Source of the DNA: Selenomonas sp. AB3002
Lineage (GTDB): Bacteria; Bacillota; Negativicutes; Selenomonadales; Selenomonadaceae
DNA: 64,000 nt
NCBI RefSeq assembly: GCF_000702545.1
Contig: NZ_JNIO01000008.1
Coordinates: 682,001-746,000, forward strand
Reading direction: 5' to 3'
Shown here: one piece after another, positions 34,297-44,364 of the stretch
Layout: every line of letters starts with the position of its first letter
Position numbering within the stretch: position 1 is the first letter of the stretch
The notes under the pieces: generated by a model
Databases searched by the model: none
Told to the model about the DNA's origin: nothing
The model's input: the letters and a program-made list of their open reading frames with translations, nothing else
Translations under genes and position numbers: made by a program

Positions 34297-34344
34297 AAAA
34301 AGCTGCGAAACAATGGCTATACGCCGTTGCTTCGCAGCTTTTTT
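34297..34344. terminator. Bidirectional terminator between accC and ftsK
   Basis: AAAAAGCTGCGAA pairs with TTCGCAGCTTTTT around a 22-base loop that itself can pair. It serves both convergent genes. Confidence 0.88.
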
Positions 34345-34357
34345 ACTGTGTTATCTC

Positions 34358-36865
34358 TTACTGGGCGCCTTGGACTGCCGCCAAAGCCTCCTCACTGTTC
34401 ATGAGGATTTCCCTTGGCTTGCTGCCCACATTTGGCCCTACGATGCCCAGTTCTTCCATGGCATCTATCAGTCGGGCAGCCCGGGTATAGCCCACCCGGA
34501 AGCGGCGCTGCACAGAACTGGTGGAAGCCTGGCCGGTGCTGAGCACCAGGTTCACAGCTTCCTCCAGCAGCTCATCCTGTTGAGGCTCCTTGCTTTTCTT
34601 GCCGTTTTCCGCTTCCTCTGCCTCAGCAGCAGCACGTTCCGTGAAGTTCACCAGTTCCTCATTGGTTTCAGCTTCCTGTCCCTGGCTGCGGATGAAGTCC
34701 AGCAGATGCTCAACTTCCTCATCGCTGATAAAGGCCCCCTGCACGCGGCGGGGCTTGGAGGAACCAACTGGATAGAAGAGCATGTCCCCCTTGCCTAGGA
34801 GCTTTTCCGCCCCGCTTCTGTCCAGGATGGTGCGGGAATCAATCTGGGAGGAAACTGCAAAGGAAATGCGGGAGGGAATGTTGGCCTTGATGATGCCGGT
34901 GATGACATCCACAGAAGGACGCTGGGTGGCCAGCACCATGTGGATGCCGGCGGCGCGGGCCTTCTGTGCCAGACGGCAGATGGCGTCCTCCACATCATGT
35001 GGGGCTACCATCATCAGGTCTGCCAGCTCATCGATGATGATGACGATAGCCGGCATCTTCTGCTCCGGGAAATGCTCGTTGAAGCCGGCCATATTGCGGA
35101 CCCCATGGTCAGCAAAGCTGGAGTAGCGCTTCTCCATTTCCTGCACGGCCCAATTCAATACCGAAGCTGCCTTTTTGGCATCAATGACAACCGGCACCAT
35201 AAGATGGGGAATGCCGTTGTAGCCGGACAGCTCTACCATCTTGGGGTCAATCAGTATGAACTTCACCTCATCAGGCTTGGCCTTGAAGAGAATGCTGGTA
35301 ATCAGGGTATTGATGCAGACGGACTTGCCTGAGCCGGTGGCACCTGCCACCAGCAGATGGGGCATCTTGCCCAAATCAGCAAAGATGGCCTGCCCCCCGA
35401 TGTCCATGCCCAGGCCCACGGTAAGCCGTGACTTGGCGCTGCTGAACTTCTCGCTCTCCAGCACTTCCCTGAGCTGCACGCCTTCCAGTTCCTTATTGGG
35501 CACCTCGATGCCGATGGCCGCCTTGCCGGGGATGGGCTCGATGCGCACGGAGAAAGCCGCCAGGCTCAGGGCAATGTCATCAGCCAGATTGGTAATCTTG
35601 CTGACCTTCACCCCCGGGGCAGGCTCCAGCTCATAGCGGGTGACGGCAGGACCATGGCAGGCATTGAGTATCTTTGCCTTCACATGGAAGTTTTCCAAAG
35701 TCTGCTGCAGGGTGCGGGCATTTTCCGCAATTTCCATCTCCAGGGCCGCGTTCTTCTGCTTCACATGCTTAGAAAGTATCTGGGACACCTGGGGAATCTC
35801 ATAGGGCTTCCTGGGCTTTTCGTCAGGCTTGGCCTCGCTGCCAGCTTCCGCCCTGGCCATAGCTGTGATAGCTTCTGCAGAAGCAGCCTCTGCCTCCGCC
35901 ACAGCGCTCCTGGCAGTCATAGCTCCCAAAGCAGCTGCTTCTGCTTCACGCTCTGTTACAGGCTCCTGAGGCAATCCCCAGGGTTCGCCGGCATTTTCTT
36001 CTCCCCCACGCCCCCCATAGTCGATGGTAAAGGCGGGAACAGGTTCCTGCACTGGTGCCTCTGGTTCCTGAGTGTAAACATATTCTTCTGCTGCAGACGC
36101 AGCCTCTTCAGGCTCACCTGACGGCACATGTTCGCTATCCGTTTCCAAAGCCTCGGAGAAACGGTCATCTCTTTCCTGATTGTAGAAAGAATTCTTCACG
36201 GTGGTTTTCACAGCTTCTACTACCCGCTCTTCTACCCGGCCGCCTACTTCCGCCACCTTGCTGGAGGTAGCGGCCAGGGCAGTGCCTGCGGCACTGGCCC
36301 CCTTCACGGCTTTTTCTTTGGTCTTGTTGACACCAGTGGCCAGTGACCAGGTGGTGGATAGAAGCACAGAACCTATGAGGCATGCTGCCAGCAGGATAAT
36401 GGCGCCATCCACTCCGAAGAAATTCCGCAGGACAAGCAGCAGCCCGCCTCCCAGGAGGCCGCCCCCCTCCGGCAGGCTGGCAGGAAGGATTTCCTCTCCC
36501 GGCGGTATGACGAAATGATGCCAGATAGCCAGGACTGAAACATAAAGCAGCCCCAGGCCGAAAAAGCGCAGGGAATAGCGCAGGCCGCAGTGCTTAGTAA
36601 TGTACTGATATCCCATGAGGAGAATGAGCACACAGACAAAAATTGCCCCCACGCCAAAGAAATAATGCAGGAATTTGGCAAAGTACAGGCCCACAAAACC
36701 CACATTCAGGTCAAAAAGCCCTCCCAAAGAGATAAATCCGGCTGCTACACAGGCTAGTCCCAGAAGTTCATAAGGGCGGCCAGGATTGCCTGAGACAACA
36801 GCGCTCTTTTCTGCTTTTGCATTGCTCTTGCGGCCCTTGCGGGTACCAGTTGTCTTCTTAGCCAA
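34358..36865 (-). CDS. ftsK: FtsK/SpoIIIE DNA translocase
   Basis: 835 residues. Four membrane helices lie between about residues 30 and 185, then an Ala/Glu-rich linker (about 190-355), then the motor. Walker A is [12 protein letters not shown] (near 515) and Walker B is [16 protein letters not shown]-sequence-reading gamma domain at the C-terminus has [19 protein letters not shown]. It pumps chromosome ends through the division septum. The start codon is TTG with GAGGTG five bases upstream. Transcribed alone. Confidence 0.95.
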   Translation of the reverse strand: MAKKTTGTRKGRKSNAKAEKSAVVSGNPGRPYELLGLACVAAGFISLGGLFDLNVGFVGLYFAKFLHYFFGVGAIFVCVLILLMGYQYITKHCGLRYSLRFFGLGLLYVSVLAIWHHFVIPPGEEILPASLPEGGGLLGGGLLLVLRNFFGVDGAIILLAACLIGSVLLSTTWSLATGVNKTKEKAVKGASAAGTALAATSSKVAEVGGRVEERVVEAVKTTVKNSFYNQERDDRFSEALETDSEHVPSGEPEEAASAAEEYVYTQEPEAPVQEPVPAFTIDYGGRGGEENAGEPWGLPQEPVTEREAEAAALGAMTARSAVAEAEAASAEAITAMARAEAGSEAKPDEKPRKPYEIPQVSQILSKHVKQKNAALEMEIAENARTLQQTLENFHVKAKILNACHGPAVTRYELEPAPGVKVSKITNLADDIALSLAAFSVRIEPIPGKAAIGIEVPNKELEGVQLREVLESEKFSSAKSRLTVGLGMDIGGQAIFADLGKMPHLLVAGATGSGKSVCINTLITSILFKAKPDEVKFILIDPKMVELSGYNGIPHLMVPVVIDAKKAASVLNWAVQEMEKRYSSFADHGVRNMAGFNEHFPEQKMPAIVIIIDELADLMMVAPHDVEDAICRLAQKARAAGIHMVLATQRPSVDVITGIIKANIPSRISFAVSSQIDSRTILDRSGAEKLLGKGDMLFYPVGSSKPRRVQGAFISDEEVEHLLDFIRSQGQEAETNEELVNFTERAAAEAEEAENGKKSKEPQQDELLEEAVNLVLSTGQASTSSVQRRFRVGYTRAARLIDAMEELGIVGPNVGSKPREILMNSEEALAAVQGAQ

Positions 36866-36904
36866 TCCATCACCTCATTTCTGTATTCTTTAAGAATGAT
36901 TTCA

Positions 36905-36939
36905 AAAGAAATCCGCCCTCAAAACTGCCAAGGGCGGAT
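36905..36939 (-). terminator. Terminator of the mtaD-ahcY unit
   Basis: Minus strand: ATCCGCCCT pairs with AGGGCGGAT, followed by TTCTTTT. It sits between mtaD and ftsK. Confidence 0.75.
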
Positions 36940-36963
36940 AAAGGTAGTTCACTCGTCAGTCAT

Positions 36964-38241
36964 TCACTTAGTCAGCCTGTCAGCGCAGCGCTGGGCTTCG
37001 AAGAGGATGCGCTCTTCATCCAGGGTCTTGAGCTCATGGTTCTCCATAAGCACCCTGCCAGCCACCAGCACCGTATCCACAGAAGAGGAACGGGCAGAAT
37101 ACACCAGCAGGGACACCAGATTGTGGCGCGGGCACCACATGGTATTCTTCATGTCATAGAGGACAATATCTGCCAGGGCCCCTGCTGCCAGTTTGCCTGC
37201 ATCCTTGAGGCCTACGGCCTGGGCGCCGTACTCCGTGCCCATCTTAACTGCCTCCGCAGCCGTCACGGCCAGGGGGTCAAGGGTATCTGCCTTGTGCAGG
37301 AGGGCAGCGAGCTGCACCTCCTCCAGCATATCCAGATTGTTGTTGGAGGAAGCGCCGTCCGTGCCCAGAGCCACGCATACCCCCTCCTTCAGCAGGCGGG
37401 GCACAGGTGCCACGCCGCTGGCCAGCTTCATGTTGCTGCCGGGATTGTGTGCCACGCGAATGTCATGCTTCTTGATGATGGCGATATCTTCATCGTCAAG
37501 ATGCACGCAATGAGCCGCCAGGGTGCCATGCTCAAAGATACCAGTGGCTTCCACATGGGCAAAGGGTCGCTTGCCGTATTCTTTCAGGCAGTTTTCCACC
37601 TCGCCCTGAGTCTCGGACATGTGGATGTGGATTTCAGCCTTGCACTCTCCTGCTGCCTGGCTGACCTTCTTCAGGTAATCCGGCGGACAGGTATAAAGGG
37701 CATGGGGGGCAAACATCACTGTTACCCTGCCGTCCCCTGCGCCATGGAAATCCTTGTAGAGAGCGATATTTTCTGCCAGCTTCTCCTCGCTGTCGGGAGC
37801 TACGCCAATCAGGCCGCGTGAAAGCACGCCGCGAAGACCCGAATCGATGGTGACCTCGGCTACCTTGTCCATATAGGGACCGTACATATCTGCAAAAGCA
37901 GTGGTGCCGGTGCGGATCATCTCTGCCGCTGCCAGCATGGCTCCCCAGTAGATATCATCATCATTCATCCTGGCTTCTGTGGGCCAGATCTTATTATTCA
38001 GCCAGTCCATGAGCACCATGTCATCTGCATAGCAGCGCAGCAGGGTCATGGAAGCATGGGTGTGGGCATTCACCAGGCCGGGAGCAGCCAGATGGTCCTT
38101 GCCATCTATGACTTTATCTGCCTGATAGCCCTCAGGCACCTCGCCCACGGCTTCAATGCGGTCACCCTCGATCATGATGTTGGTGACAGGAGTGGTGCCG
38201 TCAGGCAGAAGGGCATTTACATTTTTGATCAAAGTTTTCAA
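36964..38241 (-). CDS. mtaD: 5-methylthioadenosine/S-adenosylhomocysteine deaminase
   Basis: 425 residues of the amidohydrolase superfamily, deaminating MTA and SAH to the inosine forms. Metal ligands are in GLVNAHTHASMTLLRCYADD (first His pair), MSETQGEVENC region, LAAHCVHLDDEDI (His) and ALGTDGASSNNNLDM (Asp). Position 15 bases after ahcY implies co-transcription. Together they give two routes for S-adenosylhomocysteine. Confidence 0.92.
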   Translation of the reverse strand: MKTLIKNVNALLPDGTTPVTNIMIEGDRIEAVGEVPEGYQADKVIDGKDHLAAPGLVNAHTHASMTLLRCYADDMVLMDWLNNKIWPTEARMNDDDIYWGAMLAAAEMIRTGTTAFADMYGPYMDKVAEVTIDSGLRGVLSRGLIGVAPDSEEKLAENIALYKDFHGAGDGRVTVMFAPHALYTCPPDYLKKVSQAAGECKAEIHIHMSETQGEVENCLKEYGKRPFAHVEATGIFEHGTLAAHCVHLDDEDIAIIKKHDIRVAHNPGSNMKLASGVAPVPRLLKEGVCVALGTDGASSNNNLDMLEEVQLAALLHKADTLDPLAVTAAEAVKMGTEYGAQAVGLKDAGKLAAGALADIVLYDMKNTMWCPRHNLVSLLVYSARSSSVDTVLVAGRVLMENHELKTLDEERILFEAQRCADRLTK

Positions 38242-38255
38242 GGAAAATCCTCCCC

Positions 38256-39497
38256 TTACGCCATGCTAAGATATGCCTGCTGCTCCGGGGTCAGCTTGTC
38301 AATGCTCACTCCCAGGGACTTCAGCTTGATTTCTGCAATGCGCTGGTTGATGGAATCCGGCATGAGGTGCACGCCCTTCTCCAGTTCCTTGCCATGCTCC
38401 AAAAGGTGCAGGGCAGAGAAGAACTGCACACCGAAGGAAAGGTCCATGATTTCTGCCGGGTGGCCGTCACCTGCCGCCAGGTTCACCAGGCGGCCCTCAG
38501 CCAGCAGGTAGAGCTTCCTGCCGTCTTCCTGCAGGAACTCCTCGATGTTGTTCCTCACCTTGCGGCGGGATTTGGACATGGCTTCCAGCTCTGGAATATT
38601 GATTTCCACGTCAAAGTGGCCGGAGTTGGCCATCATGGCCCCATCCTTCATGACCTTGAAGTGACGGTCACGAATCACGTCCTTGTCACCGGTGAGGGTC
38701 AGGAAGATGTCTCCTTCCCTGGCAGCCTCATCCATGGTCATGACCCGGAAGCCGTCAAAGACAGCTTCGATGGCCTTGATGGGGTCAACTTCCGTGATGA
38801 TGACATTGGCGCCCAGGCCCCGGGCGCGCATGGCCCCGCCCTTGCCGCACCAGCCATAGCCGGCAATGACTACGGTCTTGCCTGCAATCACCAGGTTGGT
38901 GGTGCGCATGATGCCGTCCCAGGTGGACTGGCCCGTGCCGTAGCGGTTATCAAAGAGATACTTGCAGTATGCGTCATTGGCGGCGATCATGGGGAACTCC
39001 AGCTTGCCCTGGTCAGCCAGTGCCCGCAGGCGATGCACGCCTGTGGTGGTTTCCTCGGAGCCGCCGATAATGCCCGTCAAGAGCTCGCGGCGCTTGGTGT
39101 GGAGCATGTGCACCAGGTCACCGCCGTCATCGATGACGATATCCGGCTTGATGTCCAGCGCCCTGTCGATGAATGTATTGTATTCCTCATCGGTGCAGCC
39201 ATGCCAGGCAAAGACATGGACGCCATCCTCCACCAGCGCTGCTGCCACATCATCCTGGGTAGAAAGGGGATTGCTGCCGGTAAGGGCAACCTCAGCACCT
39301 GCATGATGGAAAATCTCAGCCATATAAGCAGTCTTGGCCTCAAGGTGCAGGGTGATGACCATCTTCTTGCCGGCAAAGGGCTTGGACTTGGAGAACTCCT
39401 CATCCACTGCCGCCATCACCGGCATGAAGTTCTTGACCCATTCAATTTTGTCATGGCCCGACGGAGCCAGCGTAATATCTCTTATCATTGATTCCAT
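38256..39497 (-). CDS. ahcY: Adenosylhomocysteinase
   Basis: 413 residues, the shorter bacterial-archaeal form without the long insert. It hydrolyses SAH to adenosine and homocysteine using bound NAD. Seen: VVIAGYGWCGKGGAMRARG (NAD fold), IDDGGDLVH, and MANSGHFDVEI; C-terminus LTPEQQAYLSMA. First gene of the two-gene unit. Confidence 0.95.
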   Translation of the reverse strand: MESMIRDITLAPSGHDKIEWVKNFMPVMAAVDEEFSKSKPFAGKKMVITLHLEAKTAYMAEIFHHAGAEVALTGSNPLSTQDDVAAALVEDGVHVFAWHGCTDEEYNTFIDRALDIKPDIVIDDGGDLVHMLHTKRRELLTGIIGGSEETTTGVHRLRALADQGKLEFPMIAANDAYCKYLFDNRYGTGQSTWDGIMRTTNLVIAGKTVVIAGYGWCGKGGAMRARGLGANVIITEVDPIKAIEAVFDGFRVMTMDEAAREGDIFLTLTGDKDVIRDRHFKVMKDGAMMANSGHFDVEINIPELEAMSKSRRKVRNNIEEFLQEDGRKLYLLAEGRLVNLAAGDGHPAEIMDLSFGVQFFSALHLLEHGKELEKGVHLMPDSINQRIAEIKLKSLGVSIDKLTPEQQAYLSMA

Positions 39498-39537
39498 GCT
39501 ATTGCCCTCCTTCTAAAAGCTATGTTCTATTCTAACA

Positions 39538-39565
39538 CAAAAGCCCCTGCCGTGTCACGGCAGGG
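39538..39565 (-). terminator. Terminator overlapping the scpB stop codon
   Basis: CCCTGCCGTG (39545-39554) and CACGGCAGGG (39556-39565) form a 10-bp stem followed by CTTTTGTG on the minus strand. The scpB stop (39555-39557) lies inside the stem. Confidence 0.75.
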
Positions 39566-40190
39566 AGCTGTCATTATCATCAGTTTCTTCTGTTTCACCA
39601 GCTTCTTCATCTTCCATCAGACCCTCAAGCTCTCCCAGCAGCTCCAGCTGCTCATCGTCCATGCCCACAGCCGCTTCCCTGTCACTGGGCAGCTTGGGCA
39701 GGTCCTCCAGGGAATTGAGGCCGAAGGTCCTGAGAAAGGTATCAGTGGTGCCGTAGAGGATAGGACGCCCCAGCACCTGCTTGCGGCCCACTTCGGAAAT
39801 CAGCTCCAGTTCCAGGAGCTTGGCCAGAGCACGCTCGATGCGCACCCCGCGGATATGCTCTATTTCCTGCTTGGTGATGGGCTGCTTGAAGGCGATGATG
39901 GAAAGGGTTTCCATGGTGGGGGCGGAAATCTTCCTGTCCACCACCTGGGAAAGCCGCTCCACTACAGGGTAAAGGTCCGGGCGGGTGGCCAGCTGAAGAC
40001 CGCCTGCCACCCGCCTGATGGTCAGTCCCCTCTCCCCCTCTTCCAGTTCACGCTGAAGCCTGGTCATAAGGTTCTGGGTGGTCAGGAGGTCTGTCTGGAG
40101 CACCCCTGCCAGGTCTTCCATGCTCATGGGGTCACCGGCAGCAAACAGCACTGCCTCCAGTGTGGCAGTAGTGGGCTTTCCTTCACTCAT
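39555..40190 (-). CDS. scpB: Segregation and condensation protein B
   Basis: 211 residues with two winged-helix domains: TTATLEAVLFAAGDPMSMEDLAGV at the start (length-trimmed motif LEAVLFAAGDPMS) and IIAFKQPITKQEIEHIRG, then LGRPILYGTTDTFLRTFGL. The last 30 residues are acidic. ATG 40190 overlaps the scpA end by eight bases. ScpAB with SMC compacts chromosomes. Confidence 0.93.
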   Translation of the reverse strand: MSEGKPTTATLEAVLFAAGDPMSMEDLAGVLQTDLLTTQNLMTRLQRELEEGERGLTIRRVAGGLQLATRPDLYPVVERLSQVVDRKISAPTMETLSIIAFKQPITKQEIEHIRGVRIERALAKLLELELISEVGRKQVLGRPILYGTTDTFLRTFGLNSLEDLPKLPSDREAAVGMDDEQLELLGELEGLMEDEEAGETEETDDNDSSLP

Positions 40191-40926
40191 TTCCTTCCTC
40201 CTCTCCCAGCACGCAAATGTAGATATCGGCAAAGAGACGCTGCTGCTTCACCACCACCGCCTTGAGCTTGATCAGCTCCAAAAGGGCCAAAAACGTGACG
40301 ATAAGCTCGCCGCGGCTCCCCGTGGGAAAAGCTTCCGCAAAGAGCAGCCGCCCTCCGCTGCGGGAAAGCAGGGCCAGCAGGTCCTGCATCTTGTCCTGGA
40401 TGTTGTAGCTTTCCGGCTCTACCAGGGCCTTGGGGATTGCCAGTTCCTCCTTTACATCCAGCACCGTCTGGAAAGCTTCCAATAGCTGCGACAGCTTGAG
40501 GTTTTCCGGGGGCAGATGGTGGACTGGCAAGGGCAGCGGTTCACGGGACACGTACTTTTCATAGGTGCCCGCCATATCCCCCAGCACAGTGCTCACCTGC
40601 TTGAACTTCCTGTACTCCAGGATGCGCCGCACCAGTTCCAGCCTGGGATCCTCCTCTTCCTCATCCTGAGGTGCAGGAGCCTTGGGCAGCATCATGCGGG
40701 ACTTGATCTGCAACAAGGTAGCCGCCATAACCAGGAAAGAGCTGGCCACCTCCATGTCAAATTCCTTCATCTGCTGCAGATAGGCCAGATACTGCTCAGT
40801 CAGCTGGGCGATGGGGATATCGTAGATATCTATCTTGTCCTTCTCAATCAAGTGCATCAGCAGGTCCATGGGCCCCTCGAAGGCCTCCAGATGCACAGTA
40901 TAGCCCTTGGGCTTTGTCTCTTCCAT
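40183..40926 (-). CDS. scpA: Segregation and condensation protein A
   Basis: 247 residues, the kleisin subunit. Signature N-terminus is YTVHLEAFEGPMDLLMHLIE, then DIYDIPIAQLTEQYL and FLVMAATLLQIKSRMMLP. Start at ATG 40926, two bases after the stop of the protease gene; the frame upstream belongs to that gene. The ribosome site is weak, suggesting coupling. Confidence 0.92.
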   Translation of the reverse strand: MEETKPKGYTVHLEAFEGPMDLLMHLIEKDKIDIYDIPIAQLTEQYLAYLQQMKEFDMEVASSFLVMAATLLQIKSRMMLPKAPAPQDEEEEDPRLELVRRILEYRKFKQVSTVLGDMAGTYEKYVSREPLPLPVHHLPPENLKLSQLLEAFQTVLDVKEELAIPKALVEPESYNIQDKMQDLLALLSRSGGRLLFAEAFPTGSRGELIVTFLALLELIKLKAVVVKQQRLFADIYICVLGEEEGNE

Positions 40927-40928
40927 GC

Positions 40929-41555
40929 TCAGAAGAAGGGGCTGAGCACAGCTATGAAGATATCCCAGATAATGCGCTGCGCCGGTACAAAGATAATGTG
41001 CAGGATGGGGGTCCAAATGAGGACAATGAGAATCAGGAAGCTGTATCGCTCCAGCTGGACGAACTTATAAGCCAGGTCAGAGGGCAGCAGATACTTAAGG
41101 ATATGGGAACCGTCCAAAGGCGGCAGCGGTATCATATTGAAGATGGCAAAATTGATATTATAGATGACTATGAGCTGGAAAACCATGCTCACCCCTGTAG
41201 ACTGGCCGTAGCCAAGCTTGATGAGCAGAAGCCACACCACCAGGGCCGCAAAGGCAGTCAGCAGATTGGCACCAGGGCCTGCCAGAGAAACCAGGATATC
41301 CCCCTTTTTGGGGTCCTTGAAATTCCTGGGATTGATCATGACGGGCTTGGCCCAGCCAAAGCGCACCAGGAAGAGCATCAGGAGACCAATGGGGTCGATA
41401 TGTGCCCTGGGGTTCAGGGTCAGGCGCCCCATCATCTTGGGAGTGAAATCCCCCATGGCTACCGCCACCCTTGCATGGGCGTACTCATGTATCACCAGGG
41501 CGATAATCAGTCCTGGCAAGCCAGCGACAATAGACTGCCAGCTAAAATCAAACAT
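40929..41555 (-). CDS. Site-2 protease family membrane protein (M50)
   Basis: 208 residues with about five membrane segments. The zinc motif is HEYAHARVA (HExxH type) in the first helix, and MIPLPPLDGSHIL gives the NPDG-like second motif (here PLDG). Family members cut within the membrane; YwhC-like forms with scpAB are common in Firmicutes. Substrate unknown. Confidence 0.88.
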   Translation of the reverse strand: MFDFSWQSIVAGLPGLIIALVIHEYAHARVAVAMGDFTPKMMGRLTLNPRAHIDPIGLLMLFLVRFGWAKPVMINPRNFKDPKKGDILVSLAGPGANLLTAFAALVVWLLLIKLGYGQSTGVSMVFQLIVIYNINFAIFNMIPLPPLDGSHILKYLLPSDLAYKFVQLERYSFLILIVLIWTPILHIIFVPAQRIIWDIFIAVLSPFF

Positions 41556-41571
41556 AGAAAACCTCCTAGCT

Positions 41572-42114
41572 TCAAGCCTGTCTGGCAGCTGCCATCAGAA
41601 TGGAAACCACAGACTTGGCATCAATAATCCTGCCATCATTAACCATTGCCACTGCTTCCTGAAGGGGCACCTTCACCACATTGATGAATTCATCATCATC
41701 TGTGTGCTGCTTGCCGGAATGAAGGCCGGTGGCGATGTAGAGGTGGATGTACTCATTGGAGAACCCCACCGTGGTGGCAATGGTGGTGAGCTTCTCAATC
41801 TTATCGGCAGTATAGCCCGTCTCCTCGGAAAGCTCACGCTCGGCGCAGACCAGCGGATCTTCATCCGGAGCGTCCAGCTTGCCTGCAGGCACTTCCAAAG
41901 TGATCTTGCCCACGGGATAGCGGTACTGCTTCACCAGGATAACAGAGCCATCCTCCAGCATGGGAATCACTGAGGAAGCACCGGGGTGCTTGATCCACTC
42001 CCGGGTAGCTGTCTTGCCATTGGGCAGCTTCACCGTATCCCTGCGCACATGCAGGAGATTACCGTCAAATATGTTCTCTGATGATATGCCTGTTTCAATC
42101 AATGCTTCGTCCAT
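41572..42114 (-). CDS. NUDIX hydrolase, ADP-ribose pyrophosphatase type
   Basis: 180 residues. The NUDIX box reads G(5)E(7)REL.EETG, visible as ERELSEETGYTAD after AGKLDAPDEDP. It is preceded by VILVKQYRYPVGK, typical of the ADP-ribose group (NudF). It forms the head of a run leading to scpB with small gaps. Confidence 0.88.
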   Translation of the reverse strand: MDEALIETGISSENIFDGNLLHVRRDTVKLPNGKTATREWIKHPGASSVIPMLEDGSVILVKQYRYPVGKITLEVPAGKLDAPDEDPLVCAERELSEETGYTADKIEKLTTIATTVGFSNEYIHLYIATGLHSGKQHTDDDEFINVVKVPLQEAVAMVNDGRIIDAKSVVSILMAAARQA

Positions 42115-42133
42115 TTTTCTTCCTCCTGTTGTT

Positions 42134-43855
42134 TCAAGCTGTATGAGCCAGCTGCTGCTTTTTCATCCGGGCGTGGTTCACCATTTCCCTGGCATTGTCC
42201 AGAGAAGCTGTGGTAAGGTCTGCCCCGGAAGCCATGCGGGCAATTTCCCTGACCCGCTCATGCTCCGACAGGGGGCGCACCTGAGTAACTGTGGACTGCC
42301 CCACGGAACTCTTGGCAATGTAAAGGTGCTGGTCTGCCATGCAGGCAATCTGGGGCAGATGAGTGATGCAGAGCACCTGCTTGAAATTTGCCACCAGAGC
42401 AATGCGCTCTGCCACCATCTGGGCCGTACGCCCGCCGATGCCCGTGTCAATCTCATCGAAGACCATGCTGCCAATAGCCTGGTCACGGGACGCCGCCACA
42501 GCCTTGATGGCCAGGGCGATGCGGGACAGCTCGCCACCGGAAGCCACCTTCTGCAAGGGCTTTTCCGTCTCCCCGGGATTGGCGGAAAAGAACATAGAAA
42601 CTGTATCCGCCCCGGAAGAGGTGAATTTGCCAGCATCTCCTATCTCAATGCGGAAGATAGCTTTGGGCATGCCCAGGGAAAGCAGCTGCTCCCCTATAGC
42701 CCTGGAAAGTTCGCCGGCAGATTTCTGGCGCAACTTGGTAAGTGCAGCCGCCTTCTGCTCCATTTCCTCATGGAGTTTTGCCAGCTGTTCTTTCAGGGCC
42801 GCCATATCGTCATCGTAGTTTTCGATTTCGGCCAGTTCCTGCTGAACCTTTTGCTGGTGGGAAAGCACCTCAGCTACGGTAGCGCCGTACTTTCGGCAAA
42901 GTTTGTCTATATGGTCCATGCGGGACTGCAGCTTGTCAAGCCTTGCAGGGCTGTAGTCCAGGGACTCGCCGTAATCCCTCAGCTCGTAAGCGGCTTCCTG
43001 CAGGGAGATTTCCGCTTCCTCCACAATGCCCTGCGCATTGGCCAGGCTGTCATCATAGCGGCTGATGTCGGCCAGATGCTTTTTCACCATGGAAATAGCC
43101 GTAAGTATGCCCAGTCCCGATTTGCCGCCTCCCTCAAAGAGGTCATAAGCCTCCTCGGCATGGGTGGCGATTTTCTCGGCATGGGAGAGCTTGCGGATCT
43201 CTGCTTCCAGCTCCTCGTCCTCCCCCTCTTTCAGCTGGGCTTCGCTGATTTCCTTATCCTGCCACCGCAGCATATCCAGACGCTGGGCATTCTCCCGTGC
43301 AGCCTGTTCCTTTTCCCTGCACTTCTGCTGGCAGCTGTGCCATTCATTGTAAATCCCGCGGTAATCACTGAGAGACTCCTGCACCTCCGGCAGGAAAGCG
43401 TCCACCAGGCTGAACTGGCTGGCTTCATTCAAGAGGGCCAGATTCTCGTTCTGTCCGTGTATATCCACCAGGAGAGTCCCCAGCTGCTTCAGCACGGTCA
43501 GGGTCACATGGCAGCCATTTACCAGCACCATGCCACGTCCTCCGCGGGTCAGCTGGCGGGTGACGATGACCTGCCCCTCACCGGCATCTATGGCCTGACT
43601 ATCCAAAAAGGCCTTCAGTTCTGCGGGAACTTCCTCAAAGGAAAACACCGCCTCAATCCGCAGCCAGTCACATCCTGTGCGTATCATATCCCCTGAAAGC
43701 CTCTGGCCCAGGATTCCTCCCAGTGCATCTATGAGAATGGACTTGCCTGCGCCTGTCTCACCGGTGAGGATATTAAGGCCGCCGCCAAATTCCACCTGCA
43801 CGTGTTCCAGCAAAGCGAAGTTCCAAACTGTCAAAGTCTTCAGCATGCCCTGCAT
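42134..43855 (-). CDS. recN: RecN, DNA double-strand-break repair ATPase
   Basis: 573 residues of the SMC-like family. It begins LKTLTVWNFALLEHVQVEFG, with Walker A ILTGETGAGKSILIDAL. A long coiled coil occupies about 170-380. The ABC signature is VASGGELSRIALAI and Walker B is GSMVFDEIDTGIGG. Start is either of two ATGs three codons apart; the second has better spacing to AAGGAG. Confidence 0.95.
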   Translation of the reverse strand: MQGMLKTLTVWNFALLEHVQVEFGGGLNILTGETGAGKSILIDALGGILGQRLSGDMIRTGCDWLRIEAVFSFEEVPAELKAFLDSQAIDAGEGQVIVTRQLTRGGRGMVLVNGCHVTLTVLKQLGTLLVDIHGQNENLALLNEASQFSLVDAFLPEVQESLSDYRGIYNEWHSCQQKCREKEQAARENAQRLDMLRWQDKEISEAQLKEGEDEELEAEIRKLSHAEKIATHAEEAYDLFEGGGKSGLGILTAISMVKKHLADISRYDDSLANAQGIVEEAEISLQEAAYELRDYGESLDYSPARLDKLQSRMDHIDKLCRKYGATVAEVLSHQQKVQQELAEIENYDDDMAALKEQLAKLHEEMEQKAAALTKLRQKSAGELSRAIGEQLLSLGMPKAIFRIEIGDAGKFTSSGADTVSMFFSANPGETEKPLQKVASGGELSRIALAIKAVAASRDQAIGSMVFDEIDTGIGGRTAQMVAERIALVANFKQVLCITHLPQIACMADQHLYIAKSSVGQSTVTQVRPLSEHERVREIARMASGADLTTASLDNAREMVNHARMKKQQLAHTA

Positions 43856-43893
43856 ATCTCCTTTTGCATCTCTTGCCTATTTTTCTGCAGCTC

Positions 43894-44343
43894 TTAGAAA
43901 TACTGGCTCAGTCGTTTCACCACCTGAGGCACGGCATCCTTGGGCTTGATGACCACCAGGATGTTGTCATCACCGGCAATGGTGCCAATGACCTCAGGCC
44001 ACTGGGACTGGTCAAGTCCTGCCGCCACAATGCTGGCACTGCCGGGCAGGGTCTTGACCACAATCAGGTTTTCGCTGGAGTCAACCCCCGTCACATTATC
44101 CCTGAAAAGCCTGGCCATGCGGTCCTTGGTGAAGACCACATTTTCCTGGGGCGGAGCTGCATAGCGATAGCGGCCGCTTTCCGTGGGCACCTTGATGAGC
44201 ATCATTTCCTTGATGTCCCTGGACACCGTGGCCTGAGTAACCTGTATATTCCTGTTGCGCAGGGCTTCGGCCAGTTCCTCCTGGGTTTCCACTGCCTGCG
44301 CTTCGATAATGTCTTTGATTATTGCGTGACGCTTGCTCTTCAT
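43894..44343 (-). CDS. argR: Arginine repressor ArgR/AhrC
   Basis: 149 residues. The N-terminal winged helix has TQEELAEALRNRNIQVTQAT followed by VSRDIKEMMLIKV. The C-terminal hexamerisation domain contains GTIAGDDNILVVI, the arginine-binding region. It is placed between nadK and recN as in other Firmicutes. Confidence 0.95.
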   Translation of the reverse strand: MKSKRHAIIKDIIEAQAVETQEELAEALRNRNIQVTQATVSRDIKEMMLIKVPTESGRYRYAAPPQENVVFTKDRMARLFRDNVTGVDSSENLIVVKTLPGSASIVAAGLDQSQWPEVIGTIAGDDNILVVIKPKDAVPQVVKRLSQYF

Positions 44344-44364
44344 ATCGAATCACCTCTTGCTGGT

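Noticed and set aside
32883-34313. 476-codon open frame antisense to accC
   Set aside because: It has no ribosome site or known domain, and the plus-strand frame is an unmistakable biotin carboxylase. The long opening comes from codon bias.
41960-43696. 578-codon open frame opposite recN
   Set aside because: Shadow of recN; the translated protein is Leu/His-rich without a domain.
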